Program-made: the position numbers and the translations under genes
The notes under the pieces: generated by a model
What the model was told of the DNA's origin: nothing
Databases searched by the model: none
The model's input: the letters and a program-made list of their open reading frames with translations, nothing else
Source of the DNA: Lachnospira sp900551945
Lineage (GTDB): Bacteria > Bacillota > Clostridia > Lachnospirales > Lachnospiraceae
Direction of reading: 5' to 3'
Assembly (NCBI GenBank): GCA_048380335.1
Contig: DBFCCI010000038.1
Coordinates: 62,001 to 126,000, forward strand
DNA length: 64,000 nt
Shown here: piece by piece, positions 44,766 through 53,845 of the stretch
Layout: the number at the start of each line of letters is the position of its first letter
Numbering within the stretch: position 1 is the first letter of the stretch

Positions 44766-44902
44766 TCAATAGACTAAAGGCAATAATCAAAAAGAACAAT
44801 TGCCTATATTTGTATTACAATTACGAACATACTTGTTCAATAACGACATATAAATATAGACAATTGTTCTTTTTCTGGTATATGCTTATTTATGTTCAAT
44901 CA
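44766..44902. repeat. Palindromic 3'-end element, diverged copy
   Basis: Core stem AAAAAGAACAATTG ... CAATTGTTCTTTTT, then CCTATATTTGTAT / ATATAAATATAG and the centre ACGAACATACTTGTTC. Outer arms are diverged (GTTCAATA / GTTCAATC at the two ends). It ends 47 bp past the stop of the lipoprotein gene. Confidence 0.82.
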
Positions 44903-44949
44903 CTAAAAATGAAAAATACAAAAACATATCACATAACATTAAATTTTGT

Positions 44950-46269
44950 TTATTTAATTTGGTAATACATGTCTTGCCCATCACCAAACTTAATAACACT
45001 TATATTATCTGATGTACCATTATTAGATACCCCCGTACATACAACAACATCAAAAGCCGCTTCACTAGAAGAACCAACTGTTCTATTTTCAGTTCTTGTA
45101 AATGTATTCCACGGTGCTGGAAGCTTATCAATTGGGCCATAATTATAAATTGCTGCTGTTTCTGTTGTAAGAATTGGCACACCACCAATATTTAATGGAG
45201 TCTGAAACTTCTCCATGTGCATGTGACCATTATTAAAAATCAATATATTACCTGTCCATGAAGTAAAATCTTTAGAAAACTTATTAGTTGCAAAGTTAGT
45301 ATGTGTATATGCTGATTTAATAATATCTGCTAAAACATCTCTATTAGAGTCTACTCCATAACCTTCTGGATAGTCAAATGCGTCATGACAAAGTATTATA
45401 TACTGACAATCCTCTCTTGACATAGCCTTATTAATAAGCCAGTCTATCTGCTCATCTTTATAGCCATAATAATACATCCCCATCTCAACACGTTGACCAT
45501 TTACAATCTCATCTGAACTGTTACTCATATTAAGACATATAACTCTTGTATTTTTGCCCTCAAGGTCATAATAATAATACCCATCGTGATAATCTGTCGC
45601 ATATTCTTTAAAATTAGCCATTGTAGCATTATACCACTCTGTACTGTTTATAATATAATCAGGATTATACAAAAGGTCTTCATCAATCTGTGCTGAAAAG
45701 CTGTTATCATCATGGTTGCCCTTTAAAATAAATACTGGTTTATTGCACTTTTTTAAAATATCTGAAACATTTTGAAGTATATCAAGAGCTGTTTGCTTTC
45801 CACCTATATCTTCTGCAAACCTACCATCTTCAATATCTCCACCTAAACACAAAAAGTCAACATCAGAATTATTCGCAACATCAACAGCCGCATTTAACTC
45901 TCTGTAAACAGTTTCAGGTTCATCGTCTTCCTTTCCCAAATGTGTATCAGTAATATATACATAACTGACAGAATTTTGTGTTGAAGCACTATTTACTTGA
46001 TTAACAGTCTTTGCAATCTCATTAATATATGTTTCATCATATACCGATGTATCATTTATTTTTTGTCTAATTTCATCAACTGTATATTGAGCTTTTGAGT
46101 TAGTTTTTACACTTTCTTGTTTGTTATTACTATCTTGTTTACTATTATCATTTTTAACAACACTGCTACTGTTAGTATTACTATTAAGACTACTATCAGC
46201 ACCACAACCTGCAAGTAATGACACTCCTAAAACAGTAGCTATAAATAAACTTATCTTCTTTATTTTCAT
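44950..46269 (-). CDS. Metallophosphoesterase lipoprotein
   Basis: A 439-aa exported lipoprotein. The start MKIKKISLFIATVLGVSLLA ends in lipobox LAGC (Cys about 22), followed by a Ser/Asn-rich tether (about 25-60). The catalytic domain has the calcineurin-type motifs: VYITDTHLG, CLGGDIEDG, ILKGNHDD, ILCHDAFD and NGHMHMEK. It would act outside the membrane on a phosphoester that I cannot name. It is a single gene; its 3' side has a palindromic element. Confidence 0.9.
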   Translation of the reverse strand: MKIKKISLFIATVLGVSLLAGCGADSSLNSNTNSSSVVKNDNSKQDSNNKQESVKTNSKAQYTVDEIRQKINDTSVYDETYINEIAKTVNQVNSASTQNSVSYVYITDTHLGKEDDEPETVYRELNAAVDVANNSDVDFLCLGGDIEDGRFAEDIGGKQTALDILQNVSDILKKCNKPVFILKGNHDDNSFSAQIDEDLLYNPDYIINSTEWYNATMANFKEYATDYHDGYYYYDLEGKNTRVICLNMSNSSDEIVNGQRVEMGMYYYGYKDEQIDWLINKAMSREDCQYIILCHDAFDYPEGYGVDSNRDVLADIIKSAYTHTNFATNKFSKDFTSWTGNILIFNNGHMHMEKFQTPLNIGGVPILTTETAAIYNYGPIDKLPAPWNTFTRTENRTVGSSSEAAFDVVVCTGVSNNGTSDNISVIKFGDGQDMYYQIK

Positions 46270-46507
46270 ACTTAACTCCTTTCCAACTTTAATTGTGTTA
46301 ATTCAAATATCTAAATTCTTTTTATACATTTATTGTATAAGCTTATAGTATATATGTCTAATACCTATAATACATATACAGATATTCATTTTTTGAATGA
46401 ACTAATAGACATTTACTAATTTGACGTATCGTTCGCTTAAAATAAAAATATAACATAACCTTATAATATTTTTATAACACTTAAAGTCAACTTAAAGTCA
46501 AGTATTA

Positions 46508-46592
46508 TTAAAAAAATTGCCTATATTTATATGTCTCTAACAAACATACTTGCTTGATAATGGCATATAAATATAGACAATGATATCTTCAC
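46508..46592 (-). repeat. Palindromic 3'-end element, short copy acting as cysK terminator
   Basis: Only the inner half remains: TTGTCTATATTTATATG ... CATATAAATATAGGCAA around AAGCAAGTATGTTTGTTAG, followed on the minus strand by TTTTTTTAATAA. The cysK stop is 15 bp before it, so it has the form of a normal intrinsic terminator. Confidence 0.85.
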
Positions 46593-46606
46593 AATCTAAA
46601 ATATTA

Positions 46607-47539
46607 TTATTCTGTAAAAAGTGGTGTAGAGTAATATCTGTCACCGCTATCTGGAAGAAGTGCAACTATTGTTTTACCCTTATTTTCTGGCTTCTTAGCC
46701 CATTCTATAGCGGCAAAAAGCGCTGCACCTGATGAAATACCAACTTGTACGCCTTCTGTCTTTGCAATTTCTTTTCCTAATGCAAATGCGTCTTCATTTT
46801 CAACCTTAATAACTTCATCATAAATCTTAGTATTTAATACATCTGGAACGAAGCCTGCGCCAATACCTTGAATTTTATGTGCGCCTGACTTTCCTTCTGA
46901 AAGAACTGGAGATGAGGCTGGCTCTACTGCATATATCTTAATATCTGGATTTTTCTCTTTAAGATATTCACCCACACCTGTAACTGTTCCGCCAGTACCA
47001 ACACCAGCAACAAAGGCATCAACCTTTCCATCTGTATCATTCCAAATCTCAGGACCTGTTGTCTTTCTGTGAGCTTCTGGATTAGCAGGATTAACAAACT
47101 GACCTGCAATAAAGCTATTTTCAATTTCTTCTGCTAATTCTTTTGCTTTTGCAATTGCACCTGGCATACCTTTTGAACCCTCTGTAAGAACTATTTCAGC
47201 TCCATAAGCTTTAATAATATTTCTTCTTTCAACACTCATAGTTTCTGGAAGAACGATAATTAACTTATATCCCTTTGCTGCGGCTATGGCTGCAAGACCT
47301 ATTCCTGTATTACCTGATGTTGGCTCAATGATGGTTGAACCTTCTTTTAAAAGCCCCTTCTTTTCAGCATCTTCTATCATTTCTTTTGCAATTCTATCCT
47401 TTACACTACCTGCTGGATTAAAGTATTCAAGCTTTGCTAAAATTGTTGCTTCAAGATTATACTTCTTTTCAATATGTTTTAACTCTACTAATGGAGTATT
47501 GCCGATCAATTCTGCTACTGAACTATATATTCTAGACAT
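46607..47539 (-). CDS. cysK: Cysteine synthase (O-acetylserine sulfhydrylase)
   Basis: A 310-aa PLP enzyme that makes cysteine from O-acetylserine and sulfide. PLP Lys lies in NPAGSVKDRIAKEMI (about residue 42), the substrate loop in EPTSGNTGIGLAAIAAAKGY, and the phosphate-binding loop in GVGTGGTVTGVGEYLK. Length matches CysK rather than CBS. RBS AAAGAGGTAA. It lies one gene away from metY, so sulfide assimilation enzymes are grouped; no serine acetyltransferase is here. Confidence 0.96.
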   Translation of the reverse strand: MSRIYSSVAELIGNTPLVELKHIEKKYNLEATILAKLEYFNPAGSVKDRIAKEMIEDAEKKGLLKEGSTIIEPTSGNTGIGLAAIAAAKGYKLIIVLPETMSVERRNIIKAYGAEIVLTEGSKGMPGAIAKAKELAEEIENSFIAGQFVNPANPEAHRKTTGPEIWNDTDGKVDAFVAGVGTGGTVTGVGEYLKEKNPDIKIYAVEPASSPVLSEGKSGAHKIQGIGAGFVPDVLNTKIYDEVIKVENEDAFALGKEIAKTEGVQVGISSGAALFAAIEWAKKPENKGKTIVALLPDSGDRYYSTPLFTE

Positions 47540-47616
47540 ATAAATTACCTCTTTCTTAAATAATATAATTAAATGAATATTACACTCTTATTTACTACTT
47601 TATTGTTAAAATATTA

Positions 47617-47681
47617 GCTTCTTAAGACAGTCACCAAATTATCGCACACACACAAGTTTTGGCTGATTACCCAAATAAATA
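47617..47681. repeat. Short hairpin repeat, copy D
   Basis: GACAGTCACCAAA ... TTTTGGCTGATT with a CACACACACA loop, then AAATAAATAAG. Placed past the metY terminator. The weakest member with clear pairing. Confidence 0.45.
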
Positions 47682-47687
47682 AGTTAA

Positions 47688-47732
47688 TATATGATGTCAG
47701 AGTAATCATTTCTTTACTCTAACATCATATAT
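47688..47732 (-). terminator. Hairpin after metY
   Basis: ATATATGATGTTAGAGTAA ... TTACTCTGACATCATATAT, an 18-bp stem with one mismatch, right after the stop. The following T-run is interrupted. Confidence 0.75.
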
Positions 47733-47740
47733 ATAATTAA

Positions 47741-49051
47741 TTATTCTGCAATTGCTTTAAATGCTTCGTCTAAATCTTCAATAATATCATCAATATTTTC
47801 TGTACCAATTGAAAGTCTAATTGTATTAGGCTTAATTCCCTGGTCTGCAAGTTCTTCTTCATTTAACTCAGCATGTGTTGTTGAAGCTGGGTGAATAACA
47901 AGTGACTTAACATCAGCTACATTTGCAAGAAGTGAGAATAATTCAAGATTATCAATAAACTTCTGTGCTGTCTTAGCATCACCCTTAATTTCAAATGTAA
48001 AGATAGAACCACCACCATTTGGGAAATATTCCTTATATAATCTCTGCTGTTCTGGGTCTGTTGAAAGTGATGGGTGATTAACCTTTTCAACTAATGGCTG
48101 TTTTGAAAGATAATCAACTACCTTTAACGCATTTTCAACGTGTCTTTCTACTCTAAGAGAAAGAGTTTCAAGTCCCTGTAAGAAGATAAATGAATGAATT
48201 GGGCTTAATGTAGCACCTGTATCTCTTAAAAGGATAGCTCTTATTCTTGTAACAAAAGCTGCTGGGCCTGCGGCATCTGCAAAGCTTATACCATGATAAC
48301 TTGGATTTGGTTCTGTAAGCTGTGGGAACTTACCAGAAGCTTTCCAATCAAACTTACCACCATCAATAATTACACCACCGATTGTTGTGCCATGTCCCCC
48401 AATGAACTTAGTTGCTGAATGAACAACGATATCTGCACCATGTTCAATTGGTCTTATAAGATAAGGTGTACCAAATGTATTATCAATTACAAGTGGAATA
48501 TTGTGTGCATGAGCAATCTTAGCAACTGCTTCAATATCAACAACTTCTGAATTAGGATTACCAAGTGTTTCTATGTAAAGAGCCTTTGTATTATCCTGTA
48601 TAGCTACTTCAAAGTTCTTTGGGTCAAGTGGGTCAACAAATGTTGTTGTTACACCATAATCTACAAGTGTATGTGCAAGAAGATTATATGTTCCACCATA
48701 GATATTCTTAGCTGCAACTATATGGTCACCACTTAATGCAAGATTTTGAATTGTGTATGATACTGCGGCAGCACCTGAGGCAACTGCAAGTGCGGCAACA
48801 CCACCCTCTAATGCTGCAATTCTTCTTTCAAATACATCTTCTGTAGGATTAGTAAGTCTTCCATAAATGTTACCTGCATCTTTAAGAGCAAATCTATCAG
48901 CAGCATGCTGTGAATTATGGAATACAAAAGATGATGACTGATAAATTGGAACTGCTCTTGCATCTGTAACTGGGTCTGCTGTTTCCTGTCCTACATGTAA
49001 CTGTAATGTTTCAAACTTTAAATTTCTATCTTTAATATTTTTCTTACTCAT
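47741..49051 (-). CDS. metY: O-acetylhomoserine sulfhydrylase (aminocarboxypropyltransferase)
   Basis: A 436-aa Cys/Met-metabolism PLP enzyme that makes homocysteine from O-acetylhomoserine and sulfide. N-terminal FETLQLHVGQETADPVTDAR, PLP site VVHSATKFIGGHGTTIGGVI (Lys about residue 215), and the long MetY-type spacing (over 420 aa, against about 380 in cystathionine enzymes). RBS AAAGGAG. It is preceded by a 178-nt leader that encodes a peptide ending in Cys-Cys-Cys, so its expression is probably coupled to cysteine supply. Confidence 0.95.
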   Translation of the reverse strand: MSKKNIKDRNLKFETLQLHVGQETADPVTDARAVPIYQSSSFVFHNSQHAADRFALKDAGNIYGRLTNPTEDVFERRIAALEGGVAALAVASGAAAVSYTIQNLALSGDHIVAAKNIYGGTYNLLAHTLVDYGVTTTFVDPLDPKNFEVAIQDNTKALYIETLGNPNSEVVDIEAVAKIAHAHNIPLVIDNTFGTPYLIRPIEHGADIVVHSATKFIGGHGTTIGGVIIDGGKFDWKASGKFPQLTEPNPSYHGISFADAAGPAAFVTRIRAILLRDTGATLSPIHSFIFLQGLETLSLRVERHVENALKVVDYLSKQPLVEKVNHPSLSTDPEQQRLYKEYFPNGGGSIFTFEIKGDAKTAQKFIDNLELFSLLANVADVKSLVIHPASTTHAELNEEELADQGIKPNTIRLSIGTENIDDIIEDLDEAFKAIAE

Positions 49052-49125
49052 AACTTATAATCTCCTTTTGTTTTTATATATTTTCTATAAATCGTCTTTT
49101 ATTATCTTTATAATCTAATATGTAA

Positions 49126-49179
49126 TTAACAACAACACATTCGGCGTTTCTCCTGAATAATTATATTTTTAAATTTCAT
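49126..49179 (-). CDS. Cys-rich leader peptide upstream of metY, 17 aa
   Basis: ORF MKFKNIIIQEKRRMCCC, ending in three consecutive TGT codons and a stop. It has a near-ideal ribosome site, AAGGAGG, 7 bases before its ATG. A second ATG (codon 14) has its own AGGAG and would give Met-Cys-Cys-Cys. It lies about 50 nt into the metY mRNA and ends 74 nt before metY. Known parallels are Cys-codon upstream ORFs in actinobacteria, where slow translation of Cys codons changes expression of cysteine genes. I see no intrinsic terminator between it and metY, so control would be translational or Rho-dependent. Confidence 0.75.
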   Translation of the reverse strand: MKFKNIIIQEKRRMCCC

Positions 49180-49235
49180 AGTTGCGCCTCCTTAATTTTA
49201 TTATCACGCATATTGCATGACCAACTGATGAAACT

Positions 49236-49264
49236 ATATTACACAATATTTCCTACTTTGTCAA
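49236..49264 (-). promoter_or_regulatory. metY promoter
   Basis: On the minus strand TTGACA (49259-49264), 17-bp spacer, TAATAT (49236-49241). A small stem (TCATGC-AATAT-GCGTGA) lies between the start site and the leader ORF. Confidence 0.9.
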
Positions 49265-49292
49265 TAGGAATACAGAGTTTTAATTATAACTT

Positions 49293-49335
49293 AAAAAAAT
49301 AACTGGCTATAGATTTTATCTATAACCAGTTTTTA
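49293..49335 (-). terminator. Terminator of the YhgE/Pip operon
   Basis: AACTGGTTATAGA-TAAAA-TCTATAGCCAGTT followed by ATTTTTTT on the minus strand, 20 bp past the stop. Confidence 0.93.
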
Positions 49336-49356
49336 TGCGGTATTTACTTAATATTA

Positions 49357-51120
49357 TTAAAGCATAACTCCAGATTTTTCCTTACTTTCTTCAATCATTT
49401 CATTCATCTTTTCAAATGGTATTCTTAATACAAGACCTATTACAAGTGAAATTACTATATAAATACAAAGAATACCTAAGCATTTCCAATAATAATTCCC
49501 ATACATTCCTGCTACAGTTTCTCTTACTGCGTCCATTGCATAAGGGAATGGAAGGTACTTATATATCATCTGATATACTTTAGGGAGTACTTCTATTGGG
49601 AATGTACCACCACTTCCTGCCACTTGAACGACCATAAATACGATAGCAAGTGCTTCTCCAATATTTCCAAATGCAACGGTAAGTGAATACATAAAAAATG
49701 TAAACACTGTACTTGTAACTGAACAAGCAAACCACATCATAAATGGATGTATACACTGTATCTGTAAATAAAAAAGATTACCTAACACTATAAGAAGTGT
49801 CTGCAACTGTCCTATAATAAAAAATGTTATATATCTACCAAAAAACTTTTGATATGGCTTTAACTTATAACCATCAATTTTAACACTTTTAACATGAGCA
49901 TGAATAATAGCAACCATTATAAGACCGCCTACCCATATTGAAAGTACTGTATAAAATGGAGAAGCTGCTGAACCATATTCTGCAATTTCATATATTTTTT
50001 CAGTTTCTATTAATACAGGTGATGATATAAAACTTCCAAGTGTAGAAGCGTCTGTATCAAGAATATCTGACATAAGTCCATAATTATCACTATCTGAAAA
50101 TTCTTCTAAACTTTCAATTACTGATGATATCTTATCTTGAATACTATTTAACATATCTTTAGTTTCAGAAAGATTAATATTGCTATCATTTACTGCACTA
50201 TTAAAATCATTAACACTTCCATTCATATCTGTATAAATTGAAGAAATTGATGACATAACATTTTGTACTGCTGATAGATTCTCTGATAATACACCTGAAA
50301 GTTCTTCTAATGACGAAAGTTTATTAGCTTCTACCATCTTTTGAACAACGGCTACATCTATTCTTTGCTGTTCCAATACGTTATTTAACTGCCCTGCTGT
50401 ATTAACTGACTGGTCACTTAAGCCTGTTGATAAATCAGTTATGGATATTAGTGATGTAAGAAGAACGTTATATGTATTTAATTCGTCACTTGCGTCTTTA
50501 AGTTTATTTTTAATAATATCTATTACCGAACCACTCTCGGCTGTTCCTAACCCCTTAAGCTTATCAGAATTGGCAACTGTGTCACCCGCAGTTACAAGTG
50601 AACTTGCAATAGTGCTTATAAATGTTTCATTAACCTGTTCTTTAACTGCTGTTTTTGCCTTATCTGTTATCTTTGGCGCAATGGCATTTTTCTTTTGATT
50701 ACAATAGTAAAGAATTTGAGGGTGCGTAATAGTATCACTTAAAAAACTTATCATATCTGAAGAAAAATCCTCTGGCATAATAAGTGCTGCATAATACTCA
50801 CCACTCCTTACACTTTCTATTACATCATCACTATTATCTTCAAATACCCAACCTATAGTATCATTAGTCTTTAGTGCTTCAACAACTTTTTCACCAATAT
50901 TAACTTCTACTCCATCAATTGAAGCTCCATTATCATCACTTACAACTGCCACTTTTAATTTAGATGTAGCTTCTTGTCCATAGGGGTCCCAGTTTGACAA
51001 TATATTAAACCAAGCATATAACGATGGTATAACTGTAAGACCTATAATTACTACAATGGCAACTACATTTGTACTAATTCTTTTCATATCAGAAATAAAT
51101 ACACGCAGTATATTTTTCAT
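49357..51120 (-). CDS. YhgE/Pip-domain membrane protein, shorter copy
   Basis: A 587-aa protein of the YhgE/Pip family. One membrane helix near the start (VAIVVIIGLTVIPSLYAWFN), the conserved NWDPYGQEATSKLKVAVVS, an extracytoplasmic helical region with repeated Asn/Ser/Leu stretches (about 60-390), and five or so helices at the C terminus of the ABC-2 type (about 390-575, VFMVVQVAGSGGTFPIEVLP). Family members include phage infection protein of lactococci and ESX/type VII related YueB; no such secretion genes are nearby. It is third in an operon with a small membrane protein and a larger paralogue. Confidence 0.88.
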   Translation of the reverse strand: MKNILRVFISDMKRISTNVVAIVVIIGLTVIPSLYAWFNILSNWDPYGQEATSKLKVAVVSDDNGASIDGVEVNIGEKVVEALKTNDTIGWVFEDNSDDVIESVRSGEYYAALIMPEDFSSDMISFLSDTITHPQILYYCNQKKNAIAPKITDKAKTAVKEQVNETFISTIASSLVTAGDTVANSDKLKGLGTAESGSVIDIIKNKLKDASDELNTYNVLLTSLISITDLSTGLSDQSVNTAGQLNNVLEQQRIDVAVVQKMVEANKLSSLEELSGVLSENLSAVQNVMSSISSIYTDMNGSVNDFNSAVNDSNINLSETKDMLNSIQDKISSVIESLEEFSDSDNYGLMSDILDTDASTLGSFISSPVLIETEKIYEIAEYGSAASPFYTVLSIWVGGLIMVAIIHAHVKSVKIDGYKLKPYQKFFGRYITFFIIGQLQTLLIVLGNLFYLQIQCIHPFMMWFACSVTSTVFTFFMYSLTVAFGNIGEALAIVFMVVQVAGSGGTFPIEVLPKVYQMIYKYLPFPYAMDAVRETVAGMYGNYYWKCLGILCIYIVISLVIGLVLRIPFEKMNEMIEESKEKSGVML

Positions 51121-51148
51121 TATTTCTCTCCATTTCTACATAAGTTTA

Positions 51149-51571
51149 CTAATCCTCATCATCTTCATAATCCTCATCTTCATCTGAAGAAAATAAAGGA
51201 CGCTTATTTTTTACGGCATCAATTAAAGTTTCAAAGTCATTACCAATCAATGCTCTATCACCATTTTTTATTTCAAGTCCTAATTTTTCAAGCTTCTCCT
51301 GCATTGTATAATCTATATATGCAACACTAATAAGGTATGCCGCAATTATAAACATAGATATAACCCAAAGTAAAAGATATACAACTTTAGAACTATCTGC
51401 GGCAAATAATACAATTAAGAAAATAAGCGGTATAACAAATATACATATAATACCATTTTTTATCCTTTTTTGGTTTTTAGCATGAAGCTTTTCACTAAAA
51501 TCACTTATTTGCTTCATTACATCATCAACAGCCATGTTGTTTTTGTTTTGTTCTTTATCTGTATTGCTCAT
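51149..51571 (-). CDS. Two-helix membrane protein between the YhgE/Pip pair
   Basis: A 140-aa protein with a charged start (SNTDKEQNKNNMAVDDV), two membrane helices (IICIFVIPLIFLIVLFAAD, LLLWVISMFIIAAYLISVAY), and an acidic tail (SSDEDEDYEDDED). I do not recognise a family. It lies 28-35 bp from both YhgE/Pip genes and is surely cotranscribed with them, which suggests a shared membrane assembly. Confidence 0.8.
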   Translation of the reverse strand: MSNTDKEQNKNNMAVDDVMKQISDFSEKLHAKNQKRIKNGIICIFVIPLIFLIVLFAADSSKVVYLLLWVISMFIIAAYLISVAYIDYTMQEKLEKLGLEIKNGDRALIGNDFETLIDAVKNKRPLFSSDEDEDYEDDED

Positions 51572-51606
51572 AAAATCTCCATTCTGTCACCTTTTTATTA
51601 TTTAGA

Positions 51607-53760
51607 CTACATCATTTCTGTATCTTTCATTCTCTTTTCCATAAAGTGATTAAGTCCCATAAATGGTATTCTTATCAAAAGACCTATTACAAGAGCAACT
51701 ACCATAAATATTAAAAGCTTTGATATATATGTAAAATAATCCCAACCATATACTCCACTTATTGCCTCACGCATTGCATTAATTGCATAAGGGAACGGGA
51801 AGTATATATATACATTCTTAAAGAACTCTGGTAAAAGCTCAATTGGGAATGTTCCACTTGAACCTGCAATCTGTATAACTACCATAACTACAGCAATAGC
51901 TTTTCCAACATCGCCAAATGATATTACAAGTGTATAAATAAATAATGTAAATACCATACTTGTTATTGCTGCTGTTATAAAGAATAGCTTTGGATTGTCA
52001 CATTCAACGTGAAGAAGGTATAAATCACCAAATACAATTATAGCTGACTGTAATTGTCCCATTACAAAAAATAATAAAAATCTACCAAAATAAAGCTGTG
52101 CATTAGTAGCATTTTTAACAAATCTTGCCTTATAATCTACATGCACCTTTATTAATGCTGCTAAAATAAGCGCACCTACCCACAACGCAAGTGTTGTATA
52201 AAAAGGTGTTACTGCTGTTCCATAATTGACTGCATTATATACATTAATCTGTGATATTTCAACTGGCTCTGCAAAAAACTGTGCATAAGTTGAAGCATCA
52301 GCTCCTAAAAGGCTTACAACCGCCTTATATGCTTCACTATCTCCTGTCTGTGAAAGCTTGTCAACAATTGTAGTAATCTTTTCACTCATCTGACTTATCA
52401 CTGTCTTTGTATCTGCAAGTGATGTATTAGCAGTAAGAACTATATCATTAGTTCCTATAAGAAGTTGTTCTATACCAGATAAACTACTTCCAGCCTGTGA
52501 AAGTTGTGAAGTAACCGTTTCTACTGACTGTGCCATAGATTCTTCTAACTGACGTATGTTTTCACTAACTACATTATTAAATGTATCGTTAATCTGTTCT
52601 ACTTTTGATGAACACTCGTCAAGAATTGGCTTTAACAAGTCATACTTTGCTTGAACTAACACTGGAACGTCTTTTACCATGCTAGAAGACTGTTCTATAA
52701 GCTTTTTAGCAAGATTTTCAACAAGCTCTATAGATGTCAAATCACTTTTTATTCTATCTACAATTTTAAGATTTAAACCATCAAGCTTAGAAAGTTTATC
52801 TATTATTTCTTGTATTCTTTGATTTTGCTCCATCATAGAAGCAATATCATCTACAGCCGCACTAAGCTCATCTGAAGCTGCTTGTGCATCACTTTGTGCA
52901 CTATCTGCCGCATTACTTATATGCGTATTCATACTTTGAGCCTTTATATTAATTACATCAAGAACACTTTCCATCTGACTTGTAAGACTGCTTACTGCTT
53001 CTGACACTGTAGATTGTGTTGTATTAGCAGAATTAATTGTCGTATCAACAACAGCCTGTGCTTCTGGTATAGTATCCTTTATGTTTAAAAGGTCTTGTGA
53101 AAGTTTTTCATTACATTCTGAAAAAGCATCTACTGTATTCAAATAACTTAAAAGATTATCTCTTATTGAAGATATGTTTTGTGTTATCTCTGACAACTTA
53201 CCTGAGTTCATATCTGATAACTTATTCATATTTTCTATTGATGTTTCTGCAACAACATTTATAAATTCTGTATTAATACTTTGTTGTAATGTAGATCTTG
53301 CTGTATCTGTAATCTTTGAAGCTACAGCATTCTTTTTACTATTTTCATAATAAGTTACACTAGGGTGATTAAGACCTTTTTCTAAAAAGTCATAGAGATT
53401 TTCACTAAAATCTTCTCCTATTATAATAGCTGCATAGTATTCTCCACTATACACGCCTTCTAGCGCTTCTTCTTTAGTATCACAAAAAAGCCAGCCCATA
53501 TTCTTATTGTCATGGAGTTGTTCTATAATCTTACTTCCCATATTAACACTGTCACCATCTGTTCCAGTATAGCCTGTATCACATGATATTACAGCTACTT
53601 TGAGCGATGATGTATTTGCATATGGGTCCCAATTAGAATATATATTAAACCACGCATAAAGTGATGGAATAATACACAATCCAATTGCAACAATCAGTGC
53701 AAGGATATTGTGTGAAAGATTTCTTATATCCTTTCTAAATATTTTAAAAACTGTTTTCAT
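51607..53760 (-). CDS. YhgE/Pip-domain membrane protein, longer copy
   Basis: A 717-aa paralogue of the gene at 49357. The two share the start (LIVAIGLCIIPSLYAWFNIY, SNWDPYANTSSLKVAVIS), and the C-terminal FPIELLPEFFKNVYIYFPFP region. The extracytoplasmic part is about 130 residues longer and rich in Ala, Ser, Gln and Asp, with a coiled-coil look (NAADSAQSDAQAASDELSAA). First gene of a three-gene operon whose promoter lies inside the terminator of phoR. Confidence 0.9.
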   Translation of the reverse strand: MKTVFKIFRKDIRNLSHNILALIVAIGLCIIPSLYAWFNIYSNWDPYANTSSLKVAVISCDTGYTGTDGDSVNMGSKIIEQLHDNKNMGWLFCDTKEEALEGVYSGEYYAAIIIGEDFSENLYDFLEKGLNHPSVTYYENSKKNAVASKITDTARSTLQQSINTEFINVVAETSIENMNKLSDMNSGKLSEITQNISSIRDNLLSYLNTVDAFSECNEKLSQDLLNIKDTIPEAQAVVDTTINSANTTQSTVSEAVSSLTSQMESVLDVINIKAQSMNTHISNAADSAQSDAQAASDELSAAVDDIASMMEQNQRIQEIIDKLSKLDGLNLKIVDRIKSDLTSIELVENLAKKLIEQSSSMVKDVPVLVQAKYDLLKPILDECSSKVEQINDTFNNVVSENIRQLEESMAQSVETVTSQLSQAGSSLSGIEQLLIGTNDIVLTANTSLADTKTVISQMSEKITTIVDKLSQTGDSEAYKAVVSLLGADASTYAQFFAEPVEISQINVYNAVNYGTAVTPFYTTLALWVGALILAALIKVHVDYKARFVKNATNAQLYFGRFLLFFVMGQLQSAIIVFGDLYLLHVECDNPKLFFITAAITSMVFTLFIYTLVISFGDVGKAIAVVMVVIQIAGSSGTFPIELLPEFFKNVYIYFPFPYAINAMREAISGVYGWDYFTYISKLLIFMVVALVIGLLIRIPFMGLNHFMEKRMKDTEMM

Positions 53761-53816
53761 ACGTCACCTCTTAAATATTTTAACAGAATATTAATACTAC
53801 TATATTCCGTCGTTTA

Positions 53817-53845
53817 AATATACCACACACAAAAAGAGGATACAA
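53817..53845 (-). promoter_or_regulatory. Promoter of the YhgE/Pip operon, overlapping a terminator
   Basis: On the minus strand TTGTAT (53840-53845), 17-bp spacer, TGG-TATATT (53817-53822). The -35 falls in the 3' arm of the phoR terminator, so the same DNA ends one transcript and starts the next. Confidence 0.65.

Noticed and set aside
5272..46592. Palindromic elements as insertion sequences
   Set aside because: They hold no ORF and I could not find clear target duplications; described as non-autonomous repeats instead.
49052..49230. SAM riboswitch or T-box before metY
   Set aside because: None of the conserved core motifs of these classes is seen and the leader is too short for a T-box with a terminator.
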